A stretch of 64,000 nt of DNA, taken from positions 1,736,001-1,800,000 of the forward strand of contig JAUPSS010000005.1 in NCBI GenBank assembly GCA_040285825.1, given 5' to 3'. Source of the DNA: Eukaryota sp. TZLM1-RC (Eukaryota > Metamonada: BaSk clade). Of this stretch, positions 30,061 to 39,451 are shown piece by piece. Position numbers and translations under genes: made by a program. Position 1 is the first letter of the stretch. Each line of letters begins with the position of its first letter. The notes beneath the pieces are model-generated. The model did no database searches. It had not been told where the DNA came from and was given only the letters and a program-made list of their open reading frames with translations.

Positions 30061-30411
30061 AGAGTAATCTCTATTAAACGATAGATTTGAACAAACAGGA
30101 AAACTGTAAAACAATGGAGAAGAGTTGATAAAATATTGGGTTATTTTGAGTCAAAGAACTTTGTAAAGGTGAAACTGGGTAATAGTGTTTTGTGAAAAGT
30201 TGATAACTTTGTACCAGAATGATTGCTTATAAGAGCAGTTAAAACAGAAATGGTGGATCACGGATTTGATTGGATTTAAACTAAAGTTCACCATGTTACG
30301 AATCTGGTCATCAAACAAGTAATTATTTTTCGACATCATTGGTGCAATTTTGAAATGCAAGTTTTTAATCCATTCTTGTGACCTATTTGAAACTGTTTCA
30401 GCAAAATAAGG
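30061..30411. other. Spacer upstream of tRNA-Tyr
   Basis: No gene recognised. A 60-codon minus-strand frame here shows no family features. Confidence 0.4.
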
Positions 30412-30495
30412 CGAGCCTTAGCTCAGTTGGTAGAGCATTCGACTGTAGATGTTGTAGTTATCGAAATGTCCTGGGTTCAATTCCCAGAGGCTCGA
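30412..30495 (+). tRNA. tRNA-Tyr (anticodon GUA) with an 11-nt intron
   Basis: Full cloverleaf: acceptor CGAGCCT pairs perfectly with AGGCTCG, discriminator A at 30,495; D arm GCTC/GAGC; anticodon stem TTCGA/TCGAA; T arm CTGGG/CCCAG. Anticodon GTA is at 30,445-30,447 and the intron at 30,449-30,459 lies one base 3' of it, the canonical position for nuclear pre-tRNA. The C1:G72 pair is a hallmark of eukaryotic and archaeal tRNA-Tyr. The A box (TAGCTCAGTTGG) and B box (GGTTCAATTCC) promoters are present. Confidence 0.95.
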
Positions 30496-30894
30496 TATTT
30501 TTGTTGTTTCAACTTTGTAATCATCCATACCCCAGGTCAATTAGTGTACGTATGCACATCAATTGCTGCAAGATAGTTGAAGTAGTTGAGAAGAACTGTT
30601 GAATGTAGAACAATATGTGCTGAAAATGACCAATGGATCTTATTAGACTAAACAAAACTCCCACATATTGTGGTTTAAATAATGGTAAATTAACTTAGTT
30701 TATTTATTTGGTATTGATTGGGTTAATAAAAACCGACTTAGATGAAGAAAAAAATTACCAAACATTAGAAGAACGGCAAAAGAACACAAAAACAAAAGAC
30801 AAATTAAAATATGATACAGAATGCAGGATGAACTACAGCAAGAAATAAAAAAATAAAGAAAAAATTGAATAAAAAATGAAACCAGCCAAAAAAT
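30496..30894. other. Intergenic, no gene seen
   Basis: Spacer between the tRNA and the kinesin stop codon. A T-run starting about 8 bases after the tRNA (TATTTTTG) could be an RNA polymerase III terminator. Nothing else was recognised. Confidence 0.4.
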
Positions 30895-32354
30895 TCACCT
30901 CTTTCCTTTTGAATTACCCTTTTTCAACGTCAAATGATCAAAATTTAAAAAACTTTGTGTTTCTTGGTTCTGTTGGGCTTCAGACAGCTCAATTTTGGTC
31001 GTCAACTGTTGTAAAGAATTCAATAACAATTCCTGACGCCTTTCACTTTCTTCCTTTTGTTTCCTTATTTTATCGACCAAACATAGAGCAAAACTTTCCA
31101 ACTGGTTCAAAGACTCAACATTGTCTTCATGTTGACTTGACGACTCGGTAATGGTGTGATTTACTAGAGAAGAAAGTTCTGTTAGAGATTGTTGGTAATT
31201 AGAAGCTTGATTTGACACATATTGGTGACTCTCATGAATAATTTGCTTTTTTAACTTTTCAATTTCAGCAATTTTTTCACCTAATAATTGCCGCTGAGCT
31301 CTTTGATTAACCTCAGGCCTATTTTCAATTTGTTTAGCCATTTTTGCATATCTTAAAGTACTCAATGTATCTTCGATTGACCTCAACCCGGGGGTAATTG
31401 TTGCAATTAAGACAGTTTTAGTTTTTCCACCAAGAGACTCCTGAAGTATCCTGGTAAGTTTTGACTCCCTATAGGGCACATGAGAAGCTCCTTTTTTTAA
31501 AAGGGCAATCATAACACGTGATAAGGTCAACAATGATTGATTAATCATTCCAGCTTCTTTTAAATTAACCCCTTGAACACCACTTCTCCCCACATTTTCA
31601 CTCCCAGCCAAGTCTACTAAATTCAGTTTTCCCAGCTTTAGAATGTCATCTCCTTCTGGTTTCTCTACTCTCGTGTGAATGTTCATGGTTAGAATGTAAT
31701 GTGACCGAGAAGAACGATCGTTGAGGTTAGTGCAAGCAGTTTTTCTTATTCTATATCCTTGTTGTAGGAGCTTGAGGACTTCCAACGGTCCCCTCACGTG
31801 ACGTTCTTCTTGTCCATCCACCCTTACACCTTTTTTGTCTTCAAGTATTCTGAGGTTGGTTTTTCCATCTCCTAAGAGATCTATGAGTTCTTCATTGTAA
31901 AGTTCCAAGTGCGAGCAATTTACAGTGAAATCGTGGTAGTCTGTACGAAGGCGATCAAAGACCAATTGGACGGCTCTAGGGATGATTCCCGCATCTTCAG
32001 TGGAAAATTGTTCAAAATCATGGAGAATTTCGTCAGGTCCTTGCATGGTGAAAGTCTGAGGTAATCAATAGGGGAAATAAGTACCTTTCCTGTTCCAGTC
32101 TGTCCATATGCAAAAATGGTGCAGTTGAAACCATCGATAGCATCCATGACAAGCTGGTCGACTGTTGTAAAGATTTCATCTTGTGTGCTTTGAGGAGGGA
32201 AGACACGGTCGTAGTGGAAGGTTTTGTCTTGGGCTTGTATGGTGTTTTCACTTAAAACTTCAACTACAGATTGATCACCACTTTCCATTTCTTTTTTGAA
32301 GAGAGGACGACATCGAACAACAACTTTGACATTGACTGAAGAAGGTTTGACCAT
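30895..32354 (-). CDS. Kinesin-5 (BimC/Eg5)-like mitotic motor with short tail
   Basis: Exon 1 is 32,085-32,354 and exon 2 is 30,895-32,055, giving 476 aa. The start MVKPSSVNVKVVVRCRPL fits kinesin motors; a longer frame upstream would run towards the adjacent retroelement tail. Motor landmarks: P-loop AYGQTGTGK/TFTMQG reconstituted by splicing, switch I NDRSSRSHYILTM, switch II LVDLAGSENVGRSG, and HVPYRESKLTRILQESLGG. The neck region PEVNQR after YAKMAKQIENR, together with FDRVFPP-like start features and IPRAVQLVFDRL, points to kinesin-5. A coiled-coil segment (LLGEKIAEIEKLKKQI) follows, but the tail is only about 110 residues, far shorter than typical kinesin-5 proteins, so the tetramerisation region may be missing or encoded elsewhere. 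Confidence 0.85.
32056..32084 (-). other. Spliceosomal intron, 29 nt
   Basis: Phase 0 intron within the P-loop region, starting GTACTTA and ending GATTACCTCAG on the minus strand. Removal restores the GTGK-TFTM kinesin P-loop exactly. Confidence 0.92.
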
Positions 32355-32415
32355 TAAGTAGGAAAGGATAGGGGTGTATGTGGAGGGAACGTCTTTGATG
32401 TGGGATTGAATTGCT

Positions 32416-32426
32416 TTCCATAAAGT
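32416..32426. repeat. Target-site duplication of the family C insertion, left
   Basis: TTCCATAAAGT, against TTCTATAAAGT at 33,768-33,778: 10 of 11 bases match. Confidence 0.6.
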
Positions 32427-33767
32427 TTTTTTTATGAAATTGTTTATTGTCAACGCTAACAAAACATAAGCAAAAAAAACTAGAACTCAATATCCTCAAT
32501 ACACGCATCAACATCATCAAATCTTTTAAGCGCGCAATTTTCATACTCTATTCCTAATTGTAACAGTGCTTTGGTCAAAATTTCTGGAATTGCATTAAGA
32601 ATACTAAAAACAATTCTATTGTGCCAGAAATTGAAGTTCAATTCTTTTTCTGCTCTTTCTTTTATTAAACTTCTGAAACCTTCGAGAAATTTAATGCCAG
32701 ATATTCCAATGTTACCAAAAAGAGAAACAGCAAATGAAACCAGCTGATACTTGACATGTTCAAAACGTGCTAGCTGAGATAAGGGTTCATTGTACTTTTT
32801 TGATTTTGCTCTTTTCAGCAAAGCAAAGAGGAGTTTCATCTTTTTTAGCAAAATCAATTGCTGTGTCTATACAAACATCCACAGTGACAACATCAACAAC
32901 TTTGATCACACCATCAGACCCAGGGTTATTTAAATCAGCACGGCGTTTCCCAAAAGTATTTTCATCTTCATTTTCAGATGACAACCTTCGCACAAGTGGT
33001 TCTACAAAAGCTTCAATGTGATAACTTTTGCACATAGCGTATAGTTGGTCTCTAACAGCATCGTGAACAACTGAGCGATATGTAATATTAAATTTGCAAT
33101 TAAATAAATGATTCAGATTGATAAGCTGACCACAACGACAAATCAAATCATTTGGCACACTACATGGCCACAGGAAACACCTCATCCTGAAGGCAGTTGT
33201 CTATTGAGGATCATTTAATAATAAACCACGTATATTTGGAATCTGGGAAATGAGACAACTTGAGCTACTTTCCATAAGATCAATTAGAAAGTTTGCAAAA
33301 ACGGGATTATTCTCTTTAGCCAAGCTAAGACGAACAGTGAAATCTAAGTCTTCAAAAAATTTCAAGATCTTTTTCTGCAATTTAGCATATGCAAATTTCA
33401 AGGAAATCAAACTCCTGGGAGGAATTTCTTGAATATCAACAGAACAGCATTTGGACCATATGTGAGGAAAGATGCATTCAATTTCACTCTGCAAGGACAC
33501 TAAATAGTCACTAACACAACATTCTATTAAATGCGGGTTTTCAGGAAAACGTTTCAAAAATTCAAAAACGAAATTTTTGCATCCACCGATAAATGCAGCT
33601 TTACACAAATATTTAGATTTGTGAAAATCCAGGCCTCCCAATTCTGTGCTGCAAAAAATATGACTGGGTCAATAAGAAGAATCAATGTCAAGCAAATTAG
33701 CCAAAAATTTTGTTCTTAATTCATTGAAAATTCTGCAAAATTAAAGAGATATAGATGGTGATGTTGA
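32427..33767 (-). mobile_element. Non-LTR retrotransposon, family C, 5'-truncated
   Basis: Minus-strand frames read from the 5' side: FNELRTKFLANLL, LGGLDFHKSKYLCKAAFIGG, CKNFVFEFLKRFPENPH, IWSKCCSVDIQEIPPRSL, an in-frame TAG near 33,203, RMRCFLWPCSVPNDLICRC with LNHLFNCKFNITYRSVVHDA, an endonuclease core with DGVIKVVDVVTVDV, a frameshift near 32,820, and the tail FAVSLFGNIGISGIKFLEG ... FNFWHNRIVFSI ending at DACIEDIEF. The RT domain is missing. It lies between 11-bp near-identical direct repeats. Its 3' end is only 72 bp from the kinesin start codon. Confidence 0.82.
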
Positions 33768-33778
33768 TTCTATAAAGT
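33768..33778. repeat. Target-site duplication of the family C insertion, right
   Basis: TTCTATAAAGT, one mismatch to the left copy. Confidence 0.6.
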
Positions 33779-34588
33779 CAATTCAAGATTAAGCATACCT
33801 TCCTAGATCGGCTAAATGTTGAGATCAATTGGGACGTTCGATTGGTTCATTCTTCCAACCCACCAATGTATCGGTTGTTTCTAGTTGAAAAATAAATGAT
33901 AATATGAATATTAGTTTTCAGCAAATAGTTGAAAGGCATGCTGAAGACCGGCTTTGTTGTTTCGAAACATTATCGACTTTCAGCGACTATCCCTCCCTTG
34001 TTGAAGTTTTGTTTTAACGATATTAAAATGAATTAATTACATCATTCCAATCCATTTTCAGGCTTTTGTTCAATTTTTAGCTGAACATTGTGATTTTTGT
34101 ATTCTATTTCCTTTTTATGTGACACCTACCTGCTTTTCGATCCTATGACTTCTCTCTTGTTAACCATACCATGTCTTTCGTTGTGGGACTACTTTGGTTA
34201 TAAGCCAATGGTTTGGAAGGAATGAAATTGTTTCAATGATTAAACATAATAATATATTTTATGTGTTTTGAATTTTAAACGAAATCTGGTCTGAAATTAG
34301 GTCGGCCGACTCAAACACGACTGTCCCTTCTACTGGTTCAAGTGTAGTATCTACATTGTTCAAAATTTAACGCTTTCATTGTGGGAGTAATTTATTGAAT
34401 TAAACATAAAATTTGACCTTTTCGATGTTTCAACTATCTAATTGAGACTGAATTAATCATTCAAATCAAATTAATCAAAAATGGCTTACATGTAAAAAGG
34501 TATCCAGGGTGTAGCTTTGAAATTTGAAACTAAATAAAGATTACTCAATATTTTATTGAGAAAACTACTGAAAAACAACACCACGAAA
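33779..34588. other. Intergenic, about 810 bp, no gene seen
   Basis: AT-rich sequence between two retroelement insertions. No coding or RNA signal was recognised. It is probably the original upstream region of the kinesin gene displaced by the family C insertion. Confidence 0.4.
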
Positions 34589-34599
34589 TTATAGAAAAT
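34589..34599. repeat. Target-site duplication, family A copy 3, left
   Basis: TTATAGAAAAT, identical to 35,745-35,755. Confidence 0.75.
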
Positions 34600-35744
34600 G
34601 TATTTAGTGAATTTGCACACTTAATTTAATTAACTCATAACTAATGGGACGACTATCATTGAACCAAGATTTCATCTACAAAATCTTGATCTGCTTGCTG
34701 TCTAGCTAAAGCTGCTCTAATTCGATTGAAAAACCGAGGTAATCTATTAATAATGGCAAATTGAATCCGTGAACGCCATAAAAAAATATCAAATCTTTTC
34801 ATTGTTTTTTCTTGCACCATTTGTTGCAAGTAAAACAAAAAAGTTTCTGCTTCAACTGATAATCTTCCATTTATCGAAAATGGGAAAGCAATAAAAACCA
34901 GCTGTGTATTTCTATCGACATTAGCCTCTTCAATATCTTTATCATATTTTTTATGTTTCTCTTTTGCTTTGAAATCCAGAGCAGCCGTAGGATTAAGTTT
35001 CCTTCTGTGAACCAAAGTATCATTTGCAACATTACATAAGACAAAGTCAACAATAGCTTCAGAATTATCAATCCAATCACAGTATACATCACCTCTATCA
35101 TCAGAACCAAAATTATTCAGAGAAAGTGTTTCCTTCAGCAGGTGCTCTTTGATACACGATATCCTTGCAGTTTGTGCCATATTGAAAACAGTGTCTCTAA
35201 CAGCATCATGTAATGAAGAACGATAAGTTATCAATTTAAAACAATTCAGGGCATGGCGCAAAGTGAGTTGAGGTGAATTCGAACAAATACATTTTTCTTT
35301 TGATAATAATTGATTAATGGGGATGTTCAAATATAATCTCATTTTTGTCACAAATGCTTCATTAGTGGCACACAATCCAACTCTTCGTGGTACAATGGTT
35401 ACAAAAAGTGAAGAATCTGACGACTTGTTTTCACAAACACCCTTTTCCAATAACAATGAGTGAAGATCTTGATTTAAAACAGCCGAGCTGCATATATTAT
35501 TATAAAGATCTTTTTCATACATTCCAGTCAATCGTTTCTGTAAAGTTCAAAGAGTGTACTTCAAATTTAAAACATTTTTTTCTGGAATATTGCCGTTGAA
35601 TGATTGGGGAAAACATCGACCCCATTTTTCTACATCAATTTTTGAAATTTCTTCATTTGATGCAAAAACAGTGGAACTTTGCGTTGTCATCAATAAATCT
35701 TCCCAATCTGCAAATCTTTCGGAAAACTCAAAGAAAATCCAATC
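34600..35744 (-). mobile_element. Non-LTR retrotransposon, family A, 5'-truncated (copy 3)
   Basis: The minus strand carries the last third of the family A ORF: an intact 291-codon frame (34,656-35,531) with the zinc block CICSNSPQLTLRHALNC, HDAVRD, GDVYCDWIDNSEAIVDF and the FPFSINGRLSVEAE tail, plus an upstream part in shifted frame. Element similarity ends at 35,733. Bases 35,734-35,744 are an 11-base insert not found in other copies. Flanked by a perfect 11-bp duplication. Very similar to copies 1 and 2. Confidence 0.88.
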
Positions 35745-35755
35745 TTATAGAAAAT
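35745..35755. repeat. Target-site duplication, family A copy 3, right
   Basis: TTATAGAAAAT, identical to the left copy. Confidence 0.75.
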
Positions 35756-35773
35756 CCAATACCACAAAAAACT

Positions 35774-36216
35774 ATGAACTATCTGTCAAAGATACCTACC
35801 AACCATGCTCAATAAGCACTATGACACAACAATTCTGCTATTTTCCACATGGCATCTAGACAACGTTCAGAACCAACCCAAGGAACTTTACAATTCTACG
35901 AAGGTGGCTCCATTCTTCCATTTGGTCTCGGTAGATCACCCAAAGGTGGTTGTTTAGTAGACCTCGATAACCAGTCTATAGCCAAGCAAAACCTCACCCC
36001 TGAAGAAAAGGAAAAGTTTAGAGAAATAAAGTTTGCTGGAGGTGAAGAAGGACCAGGTCATCACGTCTACCCTGGTGGAAGAATTCTACCTCAGAGTCTT
36101 GGTGGTGGTAAAGCACCTCCAGGAGGAGTAGACGTAGATGAACAAGGTAACATCACCTTATTAGACCCCGAGAAAGCTAGGAAGGCTGGATATGAACTTG
36201 AATAGCTGAGTTGTAA
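35774..36216 (+). repeat. 443-bp duplicated block, copy 2
   Basis: Inverted near-identical copy of 14,895-15,337. Its left edge lies 18 bp from the duplication flanking the family A insertion. Confidence 0.9.
35849..36205 (+). CDS. Conserved duplicated 118-aa protein, function unknown (copy 2)
   Basis: Predicted protein identical to that at 14,906-15,262, with the same two internal GG-x-ILP ... GG-x-VD half repeats. Its leader of 75 bp is shared with copy 1, so a minimal promoter may have been copied. Upstream of that the two loci differ: here a retrotransposon, there the end of an oxidoreductase gene. Function is unknown. Confidence 0.75.
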   Translation: MASRQRSEPTQGTLQFYEGGSILPFGLGRSPKGGCLVDLDNQSIAKQNLTPEEKEKFREIKFAGGEEGPGHHVYPGGRILPQSLGGGKAPPGGVDVDEQGNITLLDPEKARKAGYELE

Positions 36217-36328
36217 GTAATCGTATAACCAATATTTATCTATTAAACAACTTATAAATCAAATAATTCAATCACAAATAATGGTTTTTTTTTGAAAAAA
36301 CCAAAATTATACAATTTTATTATTAACC

Positions 36329-37615
36329 TCAACTCCTTTTACAATAAATCTTATGCCTTTTCCACGACCTCTTTTGGCAAACTCTATCACAGTACCATTC
36401 TAATTTACAGACTGAACACCTAAATTTAGCTTCTAGACCACAATCACTACACCTAGGTTTCTCCAAAATTTCAGTAACAGATGGGTTGGAGTAAAGGTTA
36501 GCTACATCTAAAAGATCATTCATTGCTTCAGGTCCAAAGTAACTGTCGATGTTTTTGATTGATTGATTGATTAGTGATTGATGGTTCTTTAATGTTTCCA
36601 TGAACAAAGGTTCCTCAGAAACAATAAATAAGGAACTTTGGGAAGAATTTGGTTGCATTATAGAAATTTGATCAACAATAGATTTTAATTCGTTTAAAAT
36701 TGGCAATTGATCTAGGTAAATTGGCTTAATAAGACTATTAATTCTTAATAAAGTTTCTCTTCGTTGGTGAGTTATTTCGTATTTTTCAGAAATAAAAGAA
36801 GAAGATAATAAATTCCACAAACTAATGAAAATTGCAGCCTCGAATTTATGAATTATATTTGGATCAGAATCTTCAACAAAAGTCGTGCCATTCCACGTCA
36901 TTCTGAGCTTTTTTGACCTATCAATTATGAGCCAGGGTCGGTGCTCTAGTAACTGAACAAGCAAACAAGGAAAGTCTACTTTTGATAACAAAAAATTTGG
37001 TACAGATAAAGGTAATTCTTCTCTTCTATCGACAATAAAGCGTAAAATAAAACCCAAATTAATACAAACCGAGAACTGAATTCTCTTATATTTCTCAATT
37101 AATTCCTCCTTTCCAGAGGATTCTAGAACCTTCAATGGTTGACAAGTTAAAAGGAAAGACAACTTGTCAATAGCAAAAGAAACTAAATCTAAGAGCATTG
37201 GGTCGGCCGACACAACAGTTTCTTTGTTGTAAAAGGCAATTTCGAGTAGATTGGCCAATGTACATGCATGAAACAGGACAAAATAAGTCTTTGGTGAAGA
37301 GAGGAGAGTGGTGGAAGAGGAAGAGGAAAAGACATTGCTTATCCAGACGTCAAGTGTTAGGAGTTCCTTAATGAGAATAGTAATAGCGTCATAAGAAAGG
37401 AGCAGGTCGACAACAAACTCATCTTGGTTAGCTTGGGCAGATTGGTGAGCTTGTAAGTTTAGCTTTTCGATAGAAGAGCGTTGGGACATCCATGGTGATG
37501 ACGCAACTTGGTCTAGGGCAAACTCCTTAAGTGACTTAACAATTTGCTCTGCTTCATAAGGAGAGAGTATAGGTCCATCAGGAAAGGACTGTTGTTCAGC
37601 AGCAATGCTCGTCAT
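36329..37615 (-). CDS. ZMYND10: ZMYND10-like MYND zinc-finger protein (dynein arm assembly)
   Basis: 428 aa, ATG at 37,613-37,615. ZMYND10 (BLU) is a cytoplasmic factor needed to preassemble axonemal dynein arms. N-terminal matches include SPYEAEQIVKSLKEF, SIEKLNLQAHQSAQANQDEF, a LLTLDVWISNVF block, NLLEIAFYNKE and FPCLLVQLLEHRPW, all in the family's order. The C-terminus (about 388-426) is a MYND finger: CSDCGLEAKFRCSVCKLEWY continuing into CDRVCQKRSWKRHKIYC, with the full set of zinc ligands. Length equals the animal protein (about 440). Together with the DNAI2-like gene it supports motile cilia. Confidence 0.9.
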   Translation of the reverse strand: MTSIAAEQQSFPDGPILSPYEAEQIVKSLKEFALDQVASSPWMSQRSSIEKLNLQAHQSAQANQDEFVVDLLLSYDAITILIKELLTLDVWISNVFSSSSSTTLLSSPKTYFVLFHACTLANLLEIAFYNKETVVSADPMLLDLVSFAIDKLSFLLTCQPLKVLESSGKEELIEKYKRIQFSVCINLGFILRFIVDRREELPLSVPNFLLSKVDFPCLLVQLLEHRPWLIIDRSKKLRMTWNGTTFVEDSDPNIIHKFEAAIFISLWNLLSSSFISEKYEITHQRRETLLRINSLIKPIYLDQLPILNELKSIVDQISIMQPNSSQSSLFIVSEEPLFMETLKNHQSLINQSIKNIDSYFGPEAMNDLLDVANLYSNPSVTEILEKPRCSDCGLEAKFRCSVCKLEWYCDRVCQKRSWKRHKIYCKRS

Positions 37616-38133
37616 TCTTAGAGATAGTGTCTATATCAATGGGGTGGCAAATGTTGAGGGGTTATTCTTCTCTCAAATTCCAACTAAATAATTATACTAA
37701 TAAATAAAAATAATTAAATAATCAAGATTACCTAAGTCAAATGATGGTGGATTAGATTGAAATGACGTTTTCTTGAGCTGCACCCATCCTTTGGCCTGTG
37801 AATCTTGCATTGAGTTGATCCATGATTAATCAATTCCACAAGTGAATCAGTACTATGATTAAATTGATTGAAAATGACATAGAAGGCTCCTTCATCATGC
37901 GTTTTACTGAGCAAGACTTCTTTTGGTCCATTCTATCACAATGCCATCTTTCTCATCTATCTGTTTCAACTCCACTAAAATGAATGAAATTTCTTATTTT
38001 ATTACCAAGAACTAATAAAACTGAATAGATTCATTGTTGGATACCTAATAATATCATCTGAACGAGAGAATGCACAACTAGAACAGCAAACTTAAGCATT
38101 TGCATCGTGATACAGTGAATTTATTTATTTTTT
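37616..38133. other. Intergenic, no gene established
   Basis: A minus-strand frame at 37,738-37,914 (GAFYVIFNQFNHSTDSLVEL) is open but lacks an ATG and a recognisable family. A neighbouring frame reads LKQIDEKDGIVIEWTK. A very small spliced gene cannot be excluded, but no intron that keeps the frame was found. Confidence 0.3.
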
Positions 38134-39273
38134 CTACAATTTGACAAAAATCTTCATCTTGTACAAAATAAATGTTACCAAAAACCAGAAAAAAGAATGT
38201 AACAAACCTCCAAACATTGAAGCCATCTTTGGGCACAATCCAATAGTTCCAGAGAGAAACTTAAAAGGGGCGGCATAGAGGCCCAAAAATCCCAAAGTAA
38301 TTGTCAGCATTGAAGAACCAACGAAGATAACCAAAGAATTACTTCCCATTACTTTAAAAATAAAAAAAGGTTTTTTAATTTCATAAATATCAATCAAATA
38401 ATACAGTAAGTAAAAGACAAATCCTGCAATTCCACTACAAACTAGTGAATAGGAAGGGGTCCACAAAGCCTTGTTAATTGGAATTACAAAAGAAAATAAA
38501 AGACCGGAGAATAAACAAATAAATGAGAAAATTAACACAGACTTACTATTTGATTTAGATTTTAAAACAAAAAAACCTAGTAAATACCCTAGAAAAGGAG
38601 TAGAAATTGATGATAAAGTTGTAAAAAGACCTTCAGGGTCATAACTTCCCTGTCTCCAATTATGCTCCGTTCCCCATATACTTTGGTCAAAATACCCACC
38701 AAAATTACAGTGAGGAGAAAGGTCTCCCGTTTCACAGTTAGGAACAGGGAAAAACAACATGAAAGAAAGGTATATTAAAGAAAGAGTGATAACGAAAATT
38801 GACTGAGCAATAGGTTGATTTGGGAGTAAAACATTAAGTGAAGCAATTGCAAAATAGCATAGACCTATTCGTTGAAGGACACCAGCAAACCTCATGGTAG
38901 AGAAGATGTCGTCAGGATGGTAAAGAAGACGAGAGTAAAAGTTAGGGATCAAGCCAAAAAGAATAAGAAGGAGTGATCGGCGTAGAACCTTGGAAAAAAG
39001 TAGAGGTTTAGAACGTGAGGTAACGATAGCAAGGGCGAAACCCATGGAAAAGAGAAAGAAAGGGAAGACGAGATCCGTGGGAGTTAACCCATCCCATTCA
39101 GCATGTGCCAGAGGTGGAAAGAGATGTGCCCATGACCCTGGATTGTTGACAAGACACATGAAGAATAAAGTTAGACCACGAAGGACATCAAGAGAGAAGT
39201 AGCGACGCACCTTTGCTGTGGCGGTGGAATCAGTGTCTAGAGCAGATTGGTTGATGATGGTAACTCGAGGCAT
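38134..39273 (-). CDS. HGSNAT/NagX-like membrane acyltransferase
   Basis: 379 aa, ATG at 39,271-39,273. After a short cytosolic N-terminus comes the family signature SLDVLRGLTLFFMCLVNNPG, PPLAHAEWDGLTPTDLVFPF and FLFSMGFALAI, the first transmembrane block of heparan-alpha-glucosaminide N-acetyltransferase and bacterial NagX-like (DUF5009/DUF1624) proteins. About ten hydrophobic helices follow. The HGSNAT active-site His is in a loop of this type (the AHAEWDG His is a candidate). HGSNAT acetylates lysosomal glycans. This copy lacks the large luminal N-terminal domain of the animal enzyme, so substrate is uncertain. Likely located in a lysosome-like or other endomembrane. Confidence 0.85.
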   Translation of the reverse strand: MPRVTIINQSALDTDSTATAKVRRYFSLDVLRGLTLFFMCLVNNPGSWAHLFPPLAHAEWDGLTPTDLVFPFFLFSMGFALAIVTSRSKPLLFSKVLRRSLLLILFGLIPNFYSRLLYHPDDIFSTMRFAGVLQRIGLCYFAIASLNVLLPNQPIAQSIFVITLSLIYLSFMLFFPVPNCETGDLSPHCNFGGYFDQSIWGTEHNWRQGSYDPEGLFTTLSSISTPFLGYLLGFFVLKSKSNSKSVLIFSFICLFSGLLFSFVIPINKALWTPSYSLVCSGIAGFVFYLLYYLIDIYEIKKPFFIFKVMGSNSLVIFVGSSMLTITLGFLGLYAAPFKFLSGTIGLCPKMASMFGGLLHSFFWFLVTFILYKMKIFVKL

Positions 39274-39440
39274 GGTAACTCAAAAAATGCATGTTTCTAT
39301 ACATATTAATAAATTTTTATATCTATTTTTATTATCTAGCTGTTGTTGATGATACTGTCATTGTTAATTCTGTTACAGCTAGAGGGTAAATCGAGATGAT
39401 GCTGATGACTACTAATAGAGATACATTTTATACGAATTAG

Positions 39441-39451
39441 ATACCATGGTG
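39441..39451. repeat. Target-site duplication, family A copy 2, left
   Basis: ATACCATGGTG, identical to 41,634-41,644. The element appears to start within the final TG, which it shares (microhomology). Confidence 0.8.

Noticed and set aside
30378-30602. 74-codon ORF across the tRNA locus
   Set aside because: It overlaps the tRNA-Tyr gene on the same strand and has no protein features.
37738-37914. Small minus-strand gene
   Set aside because: There is no ATG, no recognisable family, and no intron candidate that keeps the frame.
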